Origin: Porticoccus hydrocarbonoclasticus MCTG13d
GTDB taxonomy: Bacteria > Pseudomonadota > Gammaproteobacteria > Pseudomonadales > Porticoccaceae
Assembly (NCBI RefSeq): GCF_000744735.1
Contig: NZ_JQMM01000001.1
Location: forward strand, 930,001-994,000
Direction of reading: 5' to 3'
DNA length: 64,000 bases
In this document: piece by piece, positions 18,205 to 27,347 of the stretch
Numbering within the stretch: position 1 is the first letter of the stretch
Layout: the number at the start of each line of letters is the position of its first letter
Made by a program: the position numbers and the translations under genes
Notes under the pieces: model-generated
What the model was told of the DNA's origin: nothing
Database searches by the model: none
What the model saw: only the letters and a program-made list of their open reading frames with translations

Positions 18205-19704
18205 TTACCCCAACGAATGAATCACGTAGTTCATATAACGTTTGACCTGTACTCCAATGCCCGATTTTTTTGCAGGCGGTAACGACGGCTGTCGGTTTAC
18301 CGGGTTGGTTTTTCTCGCCAGCTGCTGTGGTGCACGGTGGTAGTGTTCGGTCAGCAGGCTGGTGAGTACGGTGTAGCTTTCATTGGCGGTAAAGATCAGG
18401 CTCATCGGGGCGTTGTAGTGATACTGCTCCGAGTAGGTTTCGCCGGTGTGGCTGTTGAAGGCCAGGGCGGGGTGGAAGTGCCACAGGGCGACGGGGATGT
18501 CGTCCCAGCGATCATCCCACGCCCAGGGCGGTTTGGGGCGGGACCAGGCGCGCTTTTCAAAGTCGTTGGAAGCGAAGAATTTGCCAATCTGAATTTCCCT
18601 GCCGGTGGAATCTGTGCCCAGCACGATGGTGTCTTCGAACAGGGTCGTGGCGTGATTGCCTGAGGTGGCGTGGGTTTTAGCCAGGCGGTACCAGGGTTTC
18701 AGGCTGGCGAGCCGGTAGCCGATATTGTATTCGGTGTGGTCGTCGATGCCGGGGGCAATCAGCCCGTCCGGGTCGCTGGCCAGTCGTAGGATTTTGCTGT
18801 TGCTGGCCAGTTCGTCGAAATCTGCGGGGTTGGCGCACCGCACGCCGTGCCCCATGCTCTGGACGAACAGGACAATGTGGGTGCCGCCCTCGAACAGGCT
18901 GCGGGTCTGGATGGGTTCGGTGCCTTGGGATTCGCCGGTGCGGTTGCACAGGAAGAAACGGTTGTGGAACCAGGTTTCCACCAGGGTAACCTGCATGCTG
19001 GCCTTGTCGATGCGCAATTGAATGCCTTCGTTGTCGCCGTCGTGAAAAGTGGCATCGGAGATGGCTTCCCGCACGGGCAAATCGTAGTCCTTCACGTGAT
19101 AGAGCATGTAAGTGAGGTAGTAGGCGTCGTGGGTTTCGGCGATGACTTCACCGTGGACCACGGCGGGCACTGTGCCTAGGCTCAGGGCTTTGCTCACATT
19201 GTTGCGCGGGTCGGTGTCGCCGTCGAAGAAAATGTCGGTGGGAATGTCCCACAGTGGTTCGTGCCCCATTTTGTGAAGGAGGGTGGGGCTGTAGCTTGCC
19301 AGTAGCTGACCATAAAACTGGTCGCGTGGCAGTGTCGGGTCCGGCGGTGGGGATACGTTGTCCACATAGCCGGGCAGTGTGACCTGCAGGTCTGAGGGCC
19401 ATTCCTCCAGTGCCCTGCCTGGCCAGTGGTGAGTGGGGTTGTAGCTGGTCGATGAGATCGGTCGCTGTGTATCTTCGTCGTCATCCATCGGTTGTGCCAT
19501 CAGCTGGGTATTGATGACGATCAGCATTTCAAGCAACAGCAGGATGGACAGCGGCAGGCCAAACAGGCCGTAAAGTAGCAAGCCGAGAGCCGTGTTGACG
19601 CGGGGGTGCCACCGGTCGCCATGCAGCCGTGCGGGGAGCCACAGACAGGCCCGATAAATGGTGATGGGGAACAGCACCACATCCTTGCAGGTTTTTCTTA
19701 GCAT
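18205..19704 (-). CDS. Membrane-anchored protein of unknown family, copy 2
   Basis: A 499-residue paralogue of the protein at 16550-17986, with the same order of conserved blocks (HKMGHEPLWDIPTDIFFDGD, HGEVIAETHDAYYL, DNEGIQLRIDKAS, WFHNRFFLCNRTGESQGTEP, GHGVRCAN) and the same C-terminal NYV-x3-LG end. The N-terminus again has two hydrophobic segments (residues about 1-25 and 40-65). It carries an extra acidic and proline-rich insert near residues 70-115. ATG 19704 is taken as the start; TTG 19707 directly before it is not needed. No Shine-Dalgarno is visible and the DNA in front (19705-19735) is very AT-rich. The coding sequence looks more GC-rich than copy 1, so the two may not be a recent local duplication. 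Function unknown. Confidence 0.7.
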   Translation of the reverse strand: MLRKTCKDVVLFPITIYRACLWLPARLHGDRWHPRVNTALGLLLYGLFGLPLSILLLLEMLIVINTQLMAQPMDDDEDTQRPISSTSYNPTHHWPGRALEEWPSDLQVTLPGYVDNVSPPPDPTLPRDQFYGQLLASYSPTLLHKMGHEPLWDIPTDIFFDGDTDPRNNVSKALSLGTVPAVVHGEVIAETHDAYYLTYMLYHVKDYDLPVREAISDATFHDGDNEGIQLRIDKASMQVTLVETWFHNRFFLCNRTGESQGTEPIQTRSLFEGGTHIVLFVQSMGHGVRCANPADFDELASNSKILRLASDPDGLIAPGIDDHTEYNIGYRLASLKPWYRLAKTHATSGNHATTLFEDTIVLGTDSTGREIQIGKFFASNDFEKRAWSRPKPPWAWDDRWDDIPVALWHFHPALAFNSHTGETYSEQYHYNAPMSLIFTANESYTVLTSLLTEHYHRAPQQLARKTNPVNRQPSLPPAKKSGIGVQVKRYMNYVIHSLG

Positions 19705-19863
19705 CAATGATTATTAAAAATAGTTATTATTTTTAGGGGTTGGTCGAGTCGGCGCCTGGGCAGATTAGCTGTGCGAAGTGTAATCCGGCAAAAGCCGTCT
19801 GGATAGATAGCAGAGCGGAGTTTTGTGGTTTTTTAAACGGTGCCCGGGATAAGTGACCGGGTG

Positions 19864-20931
19864 TCAGGTTGCCGGGGATGTGTGCCGCCTGAAAACCGGC
19901 AGGTGGTCTGCCTCCAGACGGATACCGAGCATTTCACCGATTTCGTGTTGGTGATGGCTCTGCACCAGACAGAGTACTTTCTGTCCGCTCTCCAGGCGGA
20001 GGGTGTAGAGGTATACAGCACCGCGAAAGGCCCTGGCGACGATTTCAGCTTGCAGGTGGCTGTCTTCAACGTGAATGACGTCGTCGGGACGCAGCAATAG
20101 GTCGACTATTTTGGCAGGTGAGGTGGCTTCGCCGGGTTCCAGATCACCGGTGACTATCCCCAGTTCGGTGCGCACCTGTTTATCGTTGATGATCATGCCC
20201 GGCAGCAGCACACCCTGGCCGATAAAGTCGGCGACAAAGCGGTCGGCAGGCCGGTGGTAAAGGTCAAACCCCGTGCCCCACTGGTGCAGTGCTCCCTCTC
20301 CCAGTACGCCGATATGGTCTGCCATGGCAAAGGCTTCGTTCTGGTCGTGGGTCACCAGAATAGCGGTGATGCCATCTTTGCGCAGCAGTTGGCGCACGTC
20401 ACGAGCCAGTTGTTCGCGCAGTTCCGAGTCCATACTGGAAAAAGGTTCGTCGAGCATCAGGATATCCGGGCGCGGCGCCATGGCGCGCGCCAGTGCGATG
20501 CGCTGTTGCTGGCCACCGGAAAGCTGGTGGGGGTAGTGGTTGCGGGAGTCCTGCATCTCCACCAGCCTGAGCAGTTCGTCGACCCGTTGCCGACGTTGCC
20601 CGCGAGGCATTTTGCGCAGACCGAAGGCGATATTCCTGGCTACGGTGAGGTGGGGGAACAGGGCAAAGTCCTGAAACACCATGCCGATGTGGCGCTGTTC
20701 CGGCGGCAGTATTTTGTCGGGGCCGGAGACGATCCGACCGCGCAGTTCGATCTGTCCGGCGGAAATCGGTTCGAAGCCGGCGATGGCTCTCAACAGGGAG
20801 GTTTTGCCGCAGCCAGACGGCCCGACAAGGCAGGCGATTTCACCCGCTTCCAGGGAGAAGGAGATATGTTGCAGGATACTTGTTCCGGCGTAGTTGATTT
20901 GCAGGTCCGTGACGGTGAGTTGCGATGTCAT
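19864..20931 (-). CDS. fbpC: Iron(III) ABC transporter ATP-binding protein (FbpC-like)
   Basis: The 355-residue ATPase has GPSGCGKTSLLRAIAG (Walker A), the signature LSGGQQQRIALARA, and DILMLDEPFSSMD (Walker B), followed by a C-terminal TOBE-like regulatory domain, which is usual for FbpC/PotA-type importers. It lies 1 bp behind the permease gene in an fbpA-fbpB-fbpC order and would energise ferric iron uptake across the inner membrane. Some FbpC relatives move other substrates (putrescine, thiamine, sulfate), but the binding protein in the same operon favours iron. Confidence 0.88.
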   Translation of the reverse strand: MTSQLTVTDLQINYAGTSILQHISFSLEAGEIACLVGPSGCGKTSLLRAIAGFEPISAGQIELRGRIVSGPDKILPPEQRHIGMVFQDFALFPHLTVARNIAFGLRKMPRGQRRQRVDELLRLVEMQDSRNHYPHQLSGGQQQRIALARAMAPRPDILMLDEPFSSMDSELREQLARDVRQLLRKDGITAILVTHDQNEAFAMADHIGVLGEGALHQWGTGFDLYHRPADRFVADFIGQGVLLPGMIINDKQVRTELGIVTGDLEPGEATSPAKIVDLLLRPDDVIHVEDSHLQAEIVARAFRGAVYLYTLRLESGQKVLCLVQSHHQHEIGEMLGIRLEADHLPVFRRHTSPAT

Positions 20932-20932
20932 G

Positions 20933-22597
20933 TCATGGGGTATCCCTGGTGACGGCCACCCGGCGGGTCCGGGTAATGGTCCAACTGATCAAGATGACCG
21001 GCAGTATACCAGCAGCGACGATGGCCAGGGCAGCGGGCGCGGCTTCGGCGAGGCGTTCATCCGATGCCAGTTCGTAGGCGCGCACGGCGAGGGTATTGAA
21101 GTTGAAGGGCCTCAAAATCAGGGTGGCCGGGAGCTCTTTCAGGACGTCGACAAAGACCAGCAGCAGGGCTGTGAGCAGGGAGCCTTTCAGCATCGGCACG
21201 TGCACCTGTCTGAGGATTTGCAGGGGGCCATAACCGAAGGAGCGACCGGCTTCGTCCATGGATGGGGTGATTTTGCTCAAGCCGCTGTCCACCGTTTGCA
21301 GCGACACGCCGAGAAACCGGGTCAGGTAGGCAAAAATCACGGCCACCACGGTGCCGCTGAGCATCAGCCCGGTGGAGATATCGAAATTGCTGCGCGCCCA
21401 GCCATCAATGCTGTTGTCGATAAAGGAAAAAGGGATCATAACGCCCACCGCAATCACCGGGCCGGGTACCGCGTAGCCCATGCCCGCCAGCCGGACGGCA
21501 CCCTGTAAAACCTTGCCCGGAAACAGTCGTTGGCTGTAGGCCAGCAGTAAAGCCAGCAGCAGAGCCAGCACGGCGGCGTAACTGGCCAGCTTGAGACTGT
21601 TTGACACCAGTCCGATGAACCGCGCGTCGAGGACCTGGTCGGCAACGCTGACCGTCCAGCCAAGCAATTGAGTGGCTGGCAGCAGAAATCCCAATGCGAC
21701 GATACCGAAGCAGAAGCCGCTTGCTGCAACGGCTCGCATGCCCCGCAGTGAATAGCGGTGGATATCCTGATGGCGGCGGCTGGTGTGGTGGTAACGGGCG
21801 CGGCGTCGGGAGTAGCGCTCCACCAGAATCAGAATCATCACGAAACACATCAGCCCTGCAGCCAGTTGGGCCGCGGCGGCGGCATTGCCGATGCCGAACC
21901 AGGTGCGGAAGATGCCGGTGGTAAAGGTGGAGACTCCGAAATATTGCACGGTGCCAAAATCCGCGAGGGTTTCCATCAATGCCAGCGACAGCCCGGCGAT
22001 TATTGCCGGTCGCGCCAATGGCAGGGCGACAAACAGAAAGGTGCGCCAAGGGCCGTTGCCCAGAGTGCGGCTGGCATCCAGCACGCAGATGGACTGATTG
22101 AGAAAGGCGGCGCGGCTGAGCAGGTAAACGTAGGGGTAGAGCACCAGCGTGAGCATGATGGCGGCCCCTTCGATTGAGCGAAGATCGGGGAAATAATAAT
22201 CCCCGTAGCCCCAGCCGGTGAGCTCCCGCAGGGTGGTTTGTACCGGTCCCGAGAAGTCCAGCATGCCGGTGTAGGTGTAGGCGATGATGTAGGCGGGCAT
22301 GGCCATGGGCAGCAGCAGGGCCCATTCGAAAATGCCCCGGCCGGGAAACTGGCACATGCTGGTAAGCCAGCCGGTGCTCACTCCGATCAGCAGGGTGCCG
22401 ATGGCGACGCCAAGCATTAGCAGCAGCGAGTTGATAATGTAATCCGGCAGCACCGTGGCGGCCAGATGGCTCCAGATTTCGCCAGTGGGTACAAACACGT
22501 AGCTCACCACGACAATCACCGGCAGTGCCAGCAACAGTGCCAGAAGCACTGCGCCGGTACTGATCAGAGTCTGTTGTTGTCGTGGAGAGTCTGGCAT
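20933..22597 (-). CDS. fbpB: Iron(III) ABC transporter permease (FbpB-like)
   Basis: The 554-residue protein has about twelve membrane helices arranged as two fused permease halves, the form typical of FbpB/SfuB. Each half carries an EAA-type cytoplasmic loop (EAGRSFGYGPLQILRQVHVP in the second half; DASRTLGNGPWRTFLFVALP in the first). It lies 22 bp behind the binding-protein gene and 1 bp ahead of the ATPase gene, so all three are one operon. Confidence 0.9.
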   Translation of the reverse strand: MPDSPRQQQTLISTGAVLLALLLALPVIVVVSYVFVPTGEIWSHLAATVLPDYIINSLLLMLGVAIGTLLIGVSTGWLTSMCQFPGRGIFEWALLLPMAMPAYIIAYTYTGMLDFSGPVQTTLRELTGWGYGDYYFPDLRSIEGAAIMLTLVLYPYVYLLSRAAFLNQSICVLDASRTLGNGPWRTFLFVALPLARPAIIAGLSLALMETLADFGTVQYFGVSTFTTGIFRTWFGIGNAAAAAQLAAGLMCFVMILILVERYSRRRARYHHTSRRHQDIHRYSLRGMRAVAASGFCFGIVALGFLLPATQLLGWTVSVADQVLDARFIGLVSNSLKLASYAAVLALLLALLLAYSQRLFPGKVLQGAVRLAGMGYAVPGPVIAVGVMIPFSFIDNSIDGWARSNFDISTGLMLSGTVVAVIFAYLTRFLGVSLQTVDSGLSKITPSMDEAGRSFGYGPLQILRQVHVPMLKGSLLTALLLVFVDVLKELPATLILRPFNFNTLAVRAYELASDERLAEAAPAALAIVAAGILPVILISWTITRTRRVAVTRDTP

Positions 22598-22619
22598 TTG
22601 GAGAGGGCTTGGCGGGCTG

Positions 22620-23645
22620 CTAGCGCCAGCCGGCCCGATCCATCAGGCGCAGGGCCTCGCCATTGCCGGCTCCAAGCTTATACAGTTCCACCGGGTCCGC
22701 CTTGAAGGTGCCCCAGCTGCTCAGTACCGGACCAATCTCGATATTGTCGCGGATGGGGTATTCGCCATTTTCACGTGCATACCAGGATTGTGCCGCATCG
22801 GTGCTTAAAAATTCCAGCAGGGCAATGGCGTTGTCGCGGTTGGGTGCCGAGGCGGTGACGGCAGCACCGGAGATATTGACGTGAGCGCCACGACCATCCT
22901 GGTTGGGCCAGAACACGGCCATTTTCTCGGCGGCAGCCCGTTGCTCTTCGTCATCGCTGGTGAGCATGCCCGCCAGGTAATAGGTGTTGGCGATGGCCAG
23001 GTCGCACTGGCCGGCCGCCGCTGCCTTGATCTGGTCGCGATCGCCACCTCTGGGTGGCATGGCGAAATTGGCCACCAGCCCCTTGGCCCATTCTTCGGTG
23101 GCCTCCAGGCCATTGGCGGCGATCAGTGATGCCACCATGGACTGGTTGTAGACATTGCTGGAAGAGCGAATACAGATTTTGCCTTTCCATTTAGGGTCGC
23201 TGAGGTCTTCGTAGCTGCTCAGTTCGGCCGGATCCACTTTGTCCTTGACGTAAAGGATGGGCCGCGCACGCAGAGACAGACCAAACCAGTGATTGCTGTC
23301 ATCGCGATACATCACGGGGATATTCTGCTCCAGTGTGGCCGATTCCACCGATTGGGTCAGGTTGGCCTCTTTGGCCCGGTACAGGCGGCCCACATCGGTG
23401 GTGAGCAGAATGTCTGCGGGGGAGTTGCGGCCTTCACTCTTCAGGCGCTGAATCAGACCGTCTGCGTCGCCGGTGACCAGATTGACCTCAATACCGGTCT
23501 GTTCGGTAAAGGTGTCCAGCAACGGTTTGATCAGCGCCTCGATCCGTGCGGAATACAAGTTGACTTCAGCGGCTGAGGCAACCGCAGTGGAGCAGGCCAG
23601 AAGCAGGCCCAGAATACAGTGTGGAAAACGCCTACTGATTTGCAT
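22620..23645 (-). CDS. fbpA: Periplasmic iron(III)-binding protein (FbpA-like)
   Basis: The 341-residue protein starts with a signal peptide (to about residue 25, ending AVASA|AEVNLYSAR) and then the type 2 periplasmic-binding fold of the FbpA/FutA group (VNLYSARIEALIKPLLDTF, DILLTTDVGRLYRAKE). The paired tyrosines that coordinate ferric ion in FbpA are expected at NTYYLAGML near residue 220. It is the first gene of the fbpABC operon, and a Fur-like sequence lies about 30-50 bp upstream of its start. Confidence 0.9.
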   Translation of the reverse strand: MQISRRFPHCILGLLLACSTAVASAAEVNLYSARIEALIKPLLDTFTEQTGIEVNLVTGDADGLIQRLKSEGRNSPADILLTTDVGRLYRAKEANLTQSVESATLEQNIPVMYRDDSNHWFGLSLRARPILYVKDKVDPAELSSYEDLSDPKWKGKICIRSSSNVYNQSMVASLIAANGLEATEEWAKGLVANFAMPPRGGDRDQIKAAAAGQCDLAIANTYYLAGMLTSDDEEQRAAAEKMAVFWPNQDGRGAHVNISGAAVTASAPNRDNAIALLEFLSTDAAQSWYARENGEYPIRDNIEIGPVLSSWGTFKADPVELYKLGAGNGEALRLMDRAGWR

Positions 23646-23671
23646 AACACCCTCTCCGGTAGAAACAACCC

Positions 23672-23698
23672 TTAATGGTAATGAGATTTATTATTAAA
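23672..23698. promoter_or_regulatory. Fur-box-like sequence upstream of fbpA
   Basis: TTAATGGTAATGAGATTTATTATTA is built of NAT(A/T)AT-like hexamers; the left part TAATGGTAAT matches the Fur consensus well and the right half is weaker (about 11 of 19 overall). Its place directly before an iron importer supports iron-responsive repression, but this is a motif judgement only. Confidence 0.4.
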
Positions 23699-23938
23699 TG
23701 AAACAGTCGCTTTGAGAAATATGTGGCGGATCGTTGCGCTGGATCAAATTATCACCTCTCATTGCAACGGGTGTCATCGGTTTGAAATAAACGGTGGGAA
23801 GCGGCTCTTGACCTTCCTATAATGGCCGGTGTCGAGGGGGCAGAGCAGCACGGGTTTCCCCCGGTCGTAGATGCTGGCTGAAGGTGAAATAAAAATAACC
23901 ATGTTGCTTGGCATGTTATTCAGGCGAATTCGCCGTCA

Positions 23939-24715
23939 ATGGTTGCCGACTGGAGCCGGTCAGGTCCCCGGGTGTTCGCGGTGATAAAGAGCGAGGCATG
24001 GTTTGTGCTGGCGGTATTTGTGTTGATGCTGTCACTCGGCCTGATTTATTTTCTGCGGGGGTTGGCTGGTGGAGGTTTCAAGCGCTATGAGCGAGTGGAC
24101 CGCCAGGGTGGCAGTGCGCTGCTCGGCAAGGGGGTGATGAATTTTGCCGTTTGGTGTGTCGAACCGCTGGTTAGACTGTTACAGCGCTGTTCGATAACAC
24201 CCAATCAGGTCACGTTCGTGTCTTTGCTGCTCGGCCTGCTTGCCGCGGTGTCGATTGCCTTCGGCCATTTTGGCTGCGGGTTTTTCCTGGCTTTATTGTC
24301 CGGTATCAGCGATGTACTGGACGGTATGCTGGCGCGGTTGCAGGCGACATCGGATCGCGGTGGTGTGGTGCTCGATTCAACTATTGATCGCTATGTGGAT
24401 TTTATGTTGCTGGCCGGGTGTGCGTTGTTTTTCCGCCATCAGACCTGGGCTCTGCTGGGTTGCCTGCTGGCGATTCACGGTTCATTCATGATCAGTTACA
24501 CCACCGCCAAGGCGGAGGCCATGACGCTGGCCGTCCCCCGGGGTGTCATGAAGCGCACGGAGCGCTACGTTTATCTGTTGCTGGGATTGGCGGCCTCGGC
24601 ATTCTGGCCGCAGGGCCTGCCGTTGTTGCTGGTGATCTGGGTCCTGGCCGTACTGGGTAATGTCTCTGCAGCGCTACGGTTCAGAGCGCTGTACCTGTCA
24701 GCACGGGCGGGCTGA
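23939..24715 (+). CDS. CDP-alcohol phosphatidyltransferase, inositol-type
   Basis: The 258-residue membrane protein has about six hydrophobic helices and a perfect CDP-alcohol phosphotransferase signature, DG-x2-AR-x8-G-x3-D-x3-D, spanning DGMLARLQATSDRGGVVLDS and TID. The end of the motif reads LDSTIDR, the form I associate with phosphatidylinositol-phosphate and archaetidylinositol-phosphate synthases and with DIPP synthases, whereas PgsA has LDPxADK. PRGVMKRTERYVYL downstream is also of that type. With an inositol-phosphate synthase gene two positions downstream, the likely reaction is CDP-diacylglycerol plus L-myo-inositol 1-phosphate giving phosphatidylinositol phosphate. Another polyol-phosphate acceptor is possible. 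It heads a compact three-gene run with the GtrA gene and ino1. Confidence 0.8.
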   Translation: MVADWSRSGPRVFAVIKSEAWFVLAVFVLMLSLGLIYFLRGLAGGGFKRYERVDRQGGSALLGKGVMNFAVWCVEPLVRLLQRCSITPNQVTFVSLLLGLLAAVSIAFGHFGCGFFLALLSGISDVLDGMLARLQATSDRGGVVLDSTIDRYVDFMLLAGCALFFRHQTWALLGCLLAIHGSFMISYTTAKAEAMTLAVPRGVMKRTERYVYLLLGLAASAFWPQGLPLLLVIWVLAVLGNVSAALRFRALYLSARAG

Positions 24716-24719
24716 CGGG

Positions 24720-25112
24720 ATGTTTTTTCGAGCGCAGACATCGGCTGTGGTGGCCACAGCTATCGATTTTCTGGTGATGATGCTGTGTTTTCAGGTGTTG
24801 GGCCTGCCGCTGGCGTTTGCTGTGGCGGCTGGGCCGATCAGTGGCGGGCTGGTAAACTTTTTTCTCAACCGCCGCTGGAGTTTCAAAGCCCATCGGGAGG
24901 GTATTGGCTGGCAGATCTACAGCTATATGCTGGTTTGTCTGATTGCCGCCGCGGCCAATGTGGTTGGGGTGTTGACGCTGGTAGCCTACTTTTCGCTGGA
25001 TTATTTGCTGGCGAGGATATTGGTGGCGATTGTAGTGGCATTGGCTATTAATTATCCCCTGCACCGGCGGGTGGTATTTGTGACCTCTGGCAGGTTTGTC
25101 AGCGACGATTAG
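24720..25112 (+). CDS. GtrA-like membrane protein
   Basis: A 130-residue protein with four predicted helices and the GtrA hallmark NFFLNRRWSFK after helix 2. GtrA proteins are thought to move or help use polyprenyl-linked sugars for surface glycans or lipid glycosylation; the exact role is often unproven. I start it at ATG 24720, 4 bp after the upstream stop, because MFFRAQTSAVVATAIDFLV gives a normal GtrA N-terminus; an earlier in-frame ATG at 24660 would overlap the phosphatidyltransferase gene. The context suggests a step downstream of inositol-lipid synthesis, for instance mannoside or glycoside transfer. Confidence 0.8.
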   Translation: MFFRAQTSAVVATAIDFLVMMLCFQVLGLPLAFAVAAGPISGGLVNFFLNRRWSFKAHREGIGWQIYSYMLVCLIAAAANVVGVLTLVAYFSLDYLLARILVAIVVALAINYPLHRRVVFVTSGRFVSDD

Positions 25113-25143
25113 TGTGTGCTGTTTTTATGTTTAAGGAGCCGAA

Positions 25144-26238
25144 GTGGAAAGAAAGAAAATAAGAATAGCTGTGGTGGGTGTGGGCAACTGTGCAAGCTCG
25201 CTGATTCAGGGAATTTACCACTACCGTTTGCGCGGGGTGCAGGATTCAATCGGTTTGCTGAATTACGAGCTGGGCGGTTACCGGCCGGAGGACATTGAGG
25301 TAGTGGCGGCCTTTGATATCGATAAGCGAAAAGTGGGCAGGGATGTCAATGAGGCGATTTTTTCACTGCCCAACTGCACCACGGTGTTTTGCCCGGATGT
25401 GCCGCCCTGCGGTGTAACGGTTTCCATGGGCAATGTGCTGGATGGCTATTCCGAGCACATGGCGGGTTACGGCGATGACCGCACTTTCCTGCCCGGGTCC
25501 GAGCCCCAGCCGAGTCTGGCCGATGTGGTGGCTCAGTTAAAGGATGCGGCGGCGGATGTGGTGATGAACTATCTGCCGGTGGGCTCCCAGAAAGCCACAG
25601 AATTTTACGCGGAGTGCGCCCTGGAGGCCGGTTGTGCCTTTGTTAATAATATCCCGGTATTCATTGCCAGCAATCCAGATTGGGCCGCCCGCTTCAAGGC
25701 AAAGAACCTGCCGATTATCGGCGATGATATCAAGGCCCAGTTGGGGGCGACGATTCTTCACCGCACGCTGGGTAACCTGTTCAAAAATCGTGGTGTGAAA
25801 CTGGAGCGGACCTACCAGTTGAATACCGGTGGCAACACGGATTTTCTGAATATGCTGAATCGGGATCGCCTGGCCTCCAAGAAAGAGTCAAAGACTGAAG
25901 CGGTGCAAAGTGCCATTCCCCAGCGGCTGGCTGATGAGAATATTCACGTGGGACCGAGTGATTATGTGCCCTGGCAAAATGACAACAAGGTCTGCTTTAT
26001 CCGTATGGAGGGCAAATTGTTTGGTGATGTGCCGATGAATATTGAGCTGCGGCTGTCGGTGGAGGATTCGCCAAATTCCGCCGGGGTGGCCATTGACACC
26101 CTTCGCTGTGCGAAGCTGGCGCTGGAGCGCGGTATCAGTGGAGCTGTGGACATCCCCTCGGCGTTCTTCTGCAAGCATCCGCCGCGCCAGATTCCGGACG
26201 ATGAGTCCTATGCTGCGCTGATGGCAGAGTGGGTTTAG
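25144..26238 (+). CDS. ino1: myo-Inositol-1(3)-phosphate synthase
   Basis: The 364-residue enzyme would convert glucose 6-phosphate to L-myo-inositol 1-phosphate with bound NAD+. It is the short type seen in actinobacteria and thermophiles: [20 protein letters not shown] at the N-terminus (Rossmann GxGxxx), [32 protein letters not shown], VPxFIAS-type [41 protein letters not shown] and [21 protein letters not shown] recall very similar text in mycobacterial Ino1. It starts with GTG 25144 behind an AAGGAG site. It closes the cassette and converges with nadC, overlapping it by 4 bp. Confidence 0.93.
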   Translation: MERKKIRIAVVGVGNCASSLIQGIYHYRLRGVQDSIGLLNYELGGYRPEDIEVVAAFDIDKRKVGRDVNEAIFSLPNCTTVFCPDVPPCGVTVSMGNVLDGYSEHMAGYGDDRTFLPGSEPQPSLADVVAQLKDAAADVVMNYLPVGSQKATEFYAECALEAGCAFVNNIPVFIASNPDWAARFKAKNLPIIGDDIKAQLGATILHRTLGNLFKNRGVKLERTYQLNTGGNTDFLNMLNRDRLASKKESKTEAVQSAIPQRLADENIHVGPSDYVPWQNDNKVCFIRMEGKLFGDVPMNIELRLSVEDSPNSAGVAIDTLRCAKLALERGISGAVDIPSAFFCKHPPRQIPDDESYAALMAEWV

Positions 26239-27089
26239 TGCGGCAGGTTTTTCAGCTGTATCCGCATCGACAGGTCAATGGCCCGGCAGTGCTTCGTCAG
26301 GCTGCCGGATGACAGGTAATCGATTCCCTCGATAGCTTTGGAGGCGAGGTTGTCCACTTCCAGGTTGCCGGACACTTCCAGTCTGGCGACCCCCCGGTTC
26401 ATGGCGATGGCTTCGTGGATCTGTTTTTCATCGAAATTATCCAGCATGATAATGTCGGCTCCGGCCTGCAGTGCCTGCTGAAACTCCTCCAGACTCTCTA
26501 CTTCCACCTCGACGGGTTTGTCGGGGGCGATTTCCCGTGCCTTGGTGACTGCGGCGGCGATACCGCCGCAGGCGGCAATGTGGTTTTCCTTGATCAGAAA
26601 GGCGTCGTAAAGCCCGATGCGGTGATTGTGGCAGCCGCCCACGGTCACCGCGTATTTTTGTGCCAGACGCAGGCCGGGGATGGTTTTTCGGGTATCGAGA
26701 ATCTGAATGGTCGTCCCTTTTACCAGTGCCGCAAACTGCCGTGCAATGGTGGCGGTACCGGAGAGGGTTTGCAGAAAGTTAAGTGCGGTGCGCTCGCCGG
26801 TCAGCAGGCTGCGGGCCGGTCCGGATAGAGTCAGGAGAATTTCCCCCGGTTTTATCTCGTCACCGTCGCGAACCCGCCATTCGATCCTGACGGCGGGGTC
26901 CAGCTGGGAGAACACTTCATCCACCCAGGCCGTTCCGCATACCACCATCTGTTCACGGGTAATGACGCTGGCCTCGGCAGTGTTTTCTTCTGGAATCAGG
27001 AGGGCAGTAATATCCCCTTCGCCGATATCTTCTGCGAGGGCCTGCTTGACGGAGGTGGAGATATGGTTTTCAGGCAAATTCTTTGACAT
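26235..27089 (-). CDS. nadC: Nicotinate-nucleotide pyrophosphorylase (quinolinate phosphoribosyltransferase)
   Basis: NadC converts quinolinate and PRPP to nicotinate mononucleotide in de novo NAD synthesis. The 284-residue product shows [14 protein letters not shown] near the N-terminus, [55 protein letters not shown] and the C-terminal ADIIMLDNF and LEVSGN segments, all standard for the family. In Pseudomonas nadC lies between pilA and a DUF1631 gene. Here the DUF1631 neighbour is kept, but about 15 kb of other genes separates nadC from pilA. Confidence 0.97.
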   Translation of the reverse strand: MSKNLPENHISTSVKQALAEDIGEGDITALLIPEENTAEASVITREQMVVCGTAWVDEVFSQLDPAVRIEWRVRDGDEIKPGEILLTLSGPARSLLTGERTALNFLQTLSGTATIARQFAALVKGTTIQILDTRKTIPGLRLAQKYAVTVGGCHNHRIGLYDAFLIKENHIAACGGIAAAVTKAREIAPDKPVEVEVESLEEFQQALQAGADIIMLDNFDEKQIHEAIAMNRGVARLEVSGNLEVDNLASKAIEGIDYLSSGSLTKHCRAIDLSMRIQLKNLPH

Positions 27090-27347
27090 AGGGTATCCAG
27101 CTGCGATCCGGGCATATTACAACAGTCGTTTATGGGGGAATAGGCTGGTGTGGAATAAGTTGCGGCAGTTATTGATGGCGACAAGTGTGATCTGTATCTC
27201 GGTTTTGGGCAAAGTCAGGATCGACTGGTTAGTTTTGGGAACTGGTTGGCGTTTCACTTATCCCGGGTGCTGGGTAAGAAACCTATAATCCGAGTCAATA
27301 GTTGACCATCTTCGTCTTATACGATTTATCTCCGAGCAGGCCACACA

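Noticed and set aside
19705-19735. AT-rich stretch before the second unknown paralogue as a Fur box
   Set aside because: Only about 10 of 19 positions match, which an AT-rich sequence can reach by chance, and the gene has no iron link.
21405-22355. A 316-codon minus-strand frame inside the fbpB gene
   Set aside because: It overlaps the permease gene in another frame and gives a His/Arg/Pro-rich, low-complexity translation typical of frame shadows.
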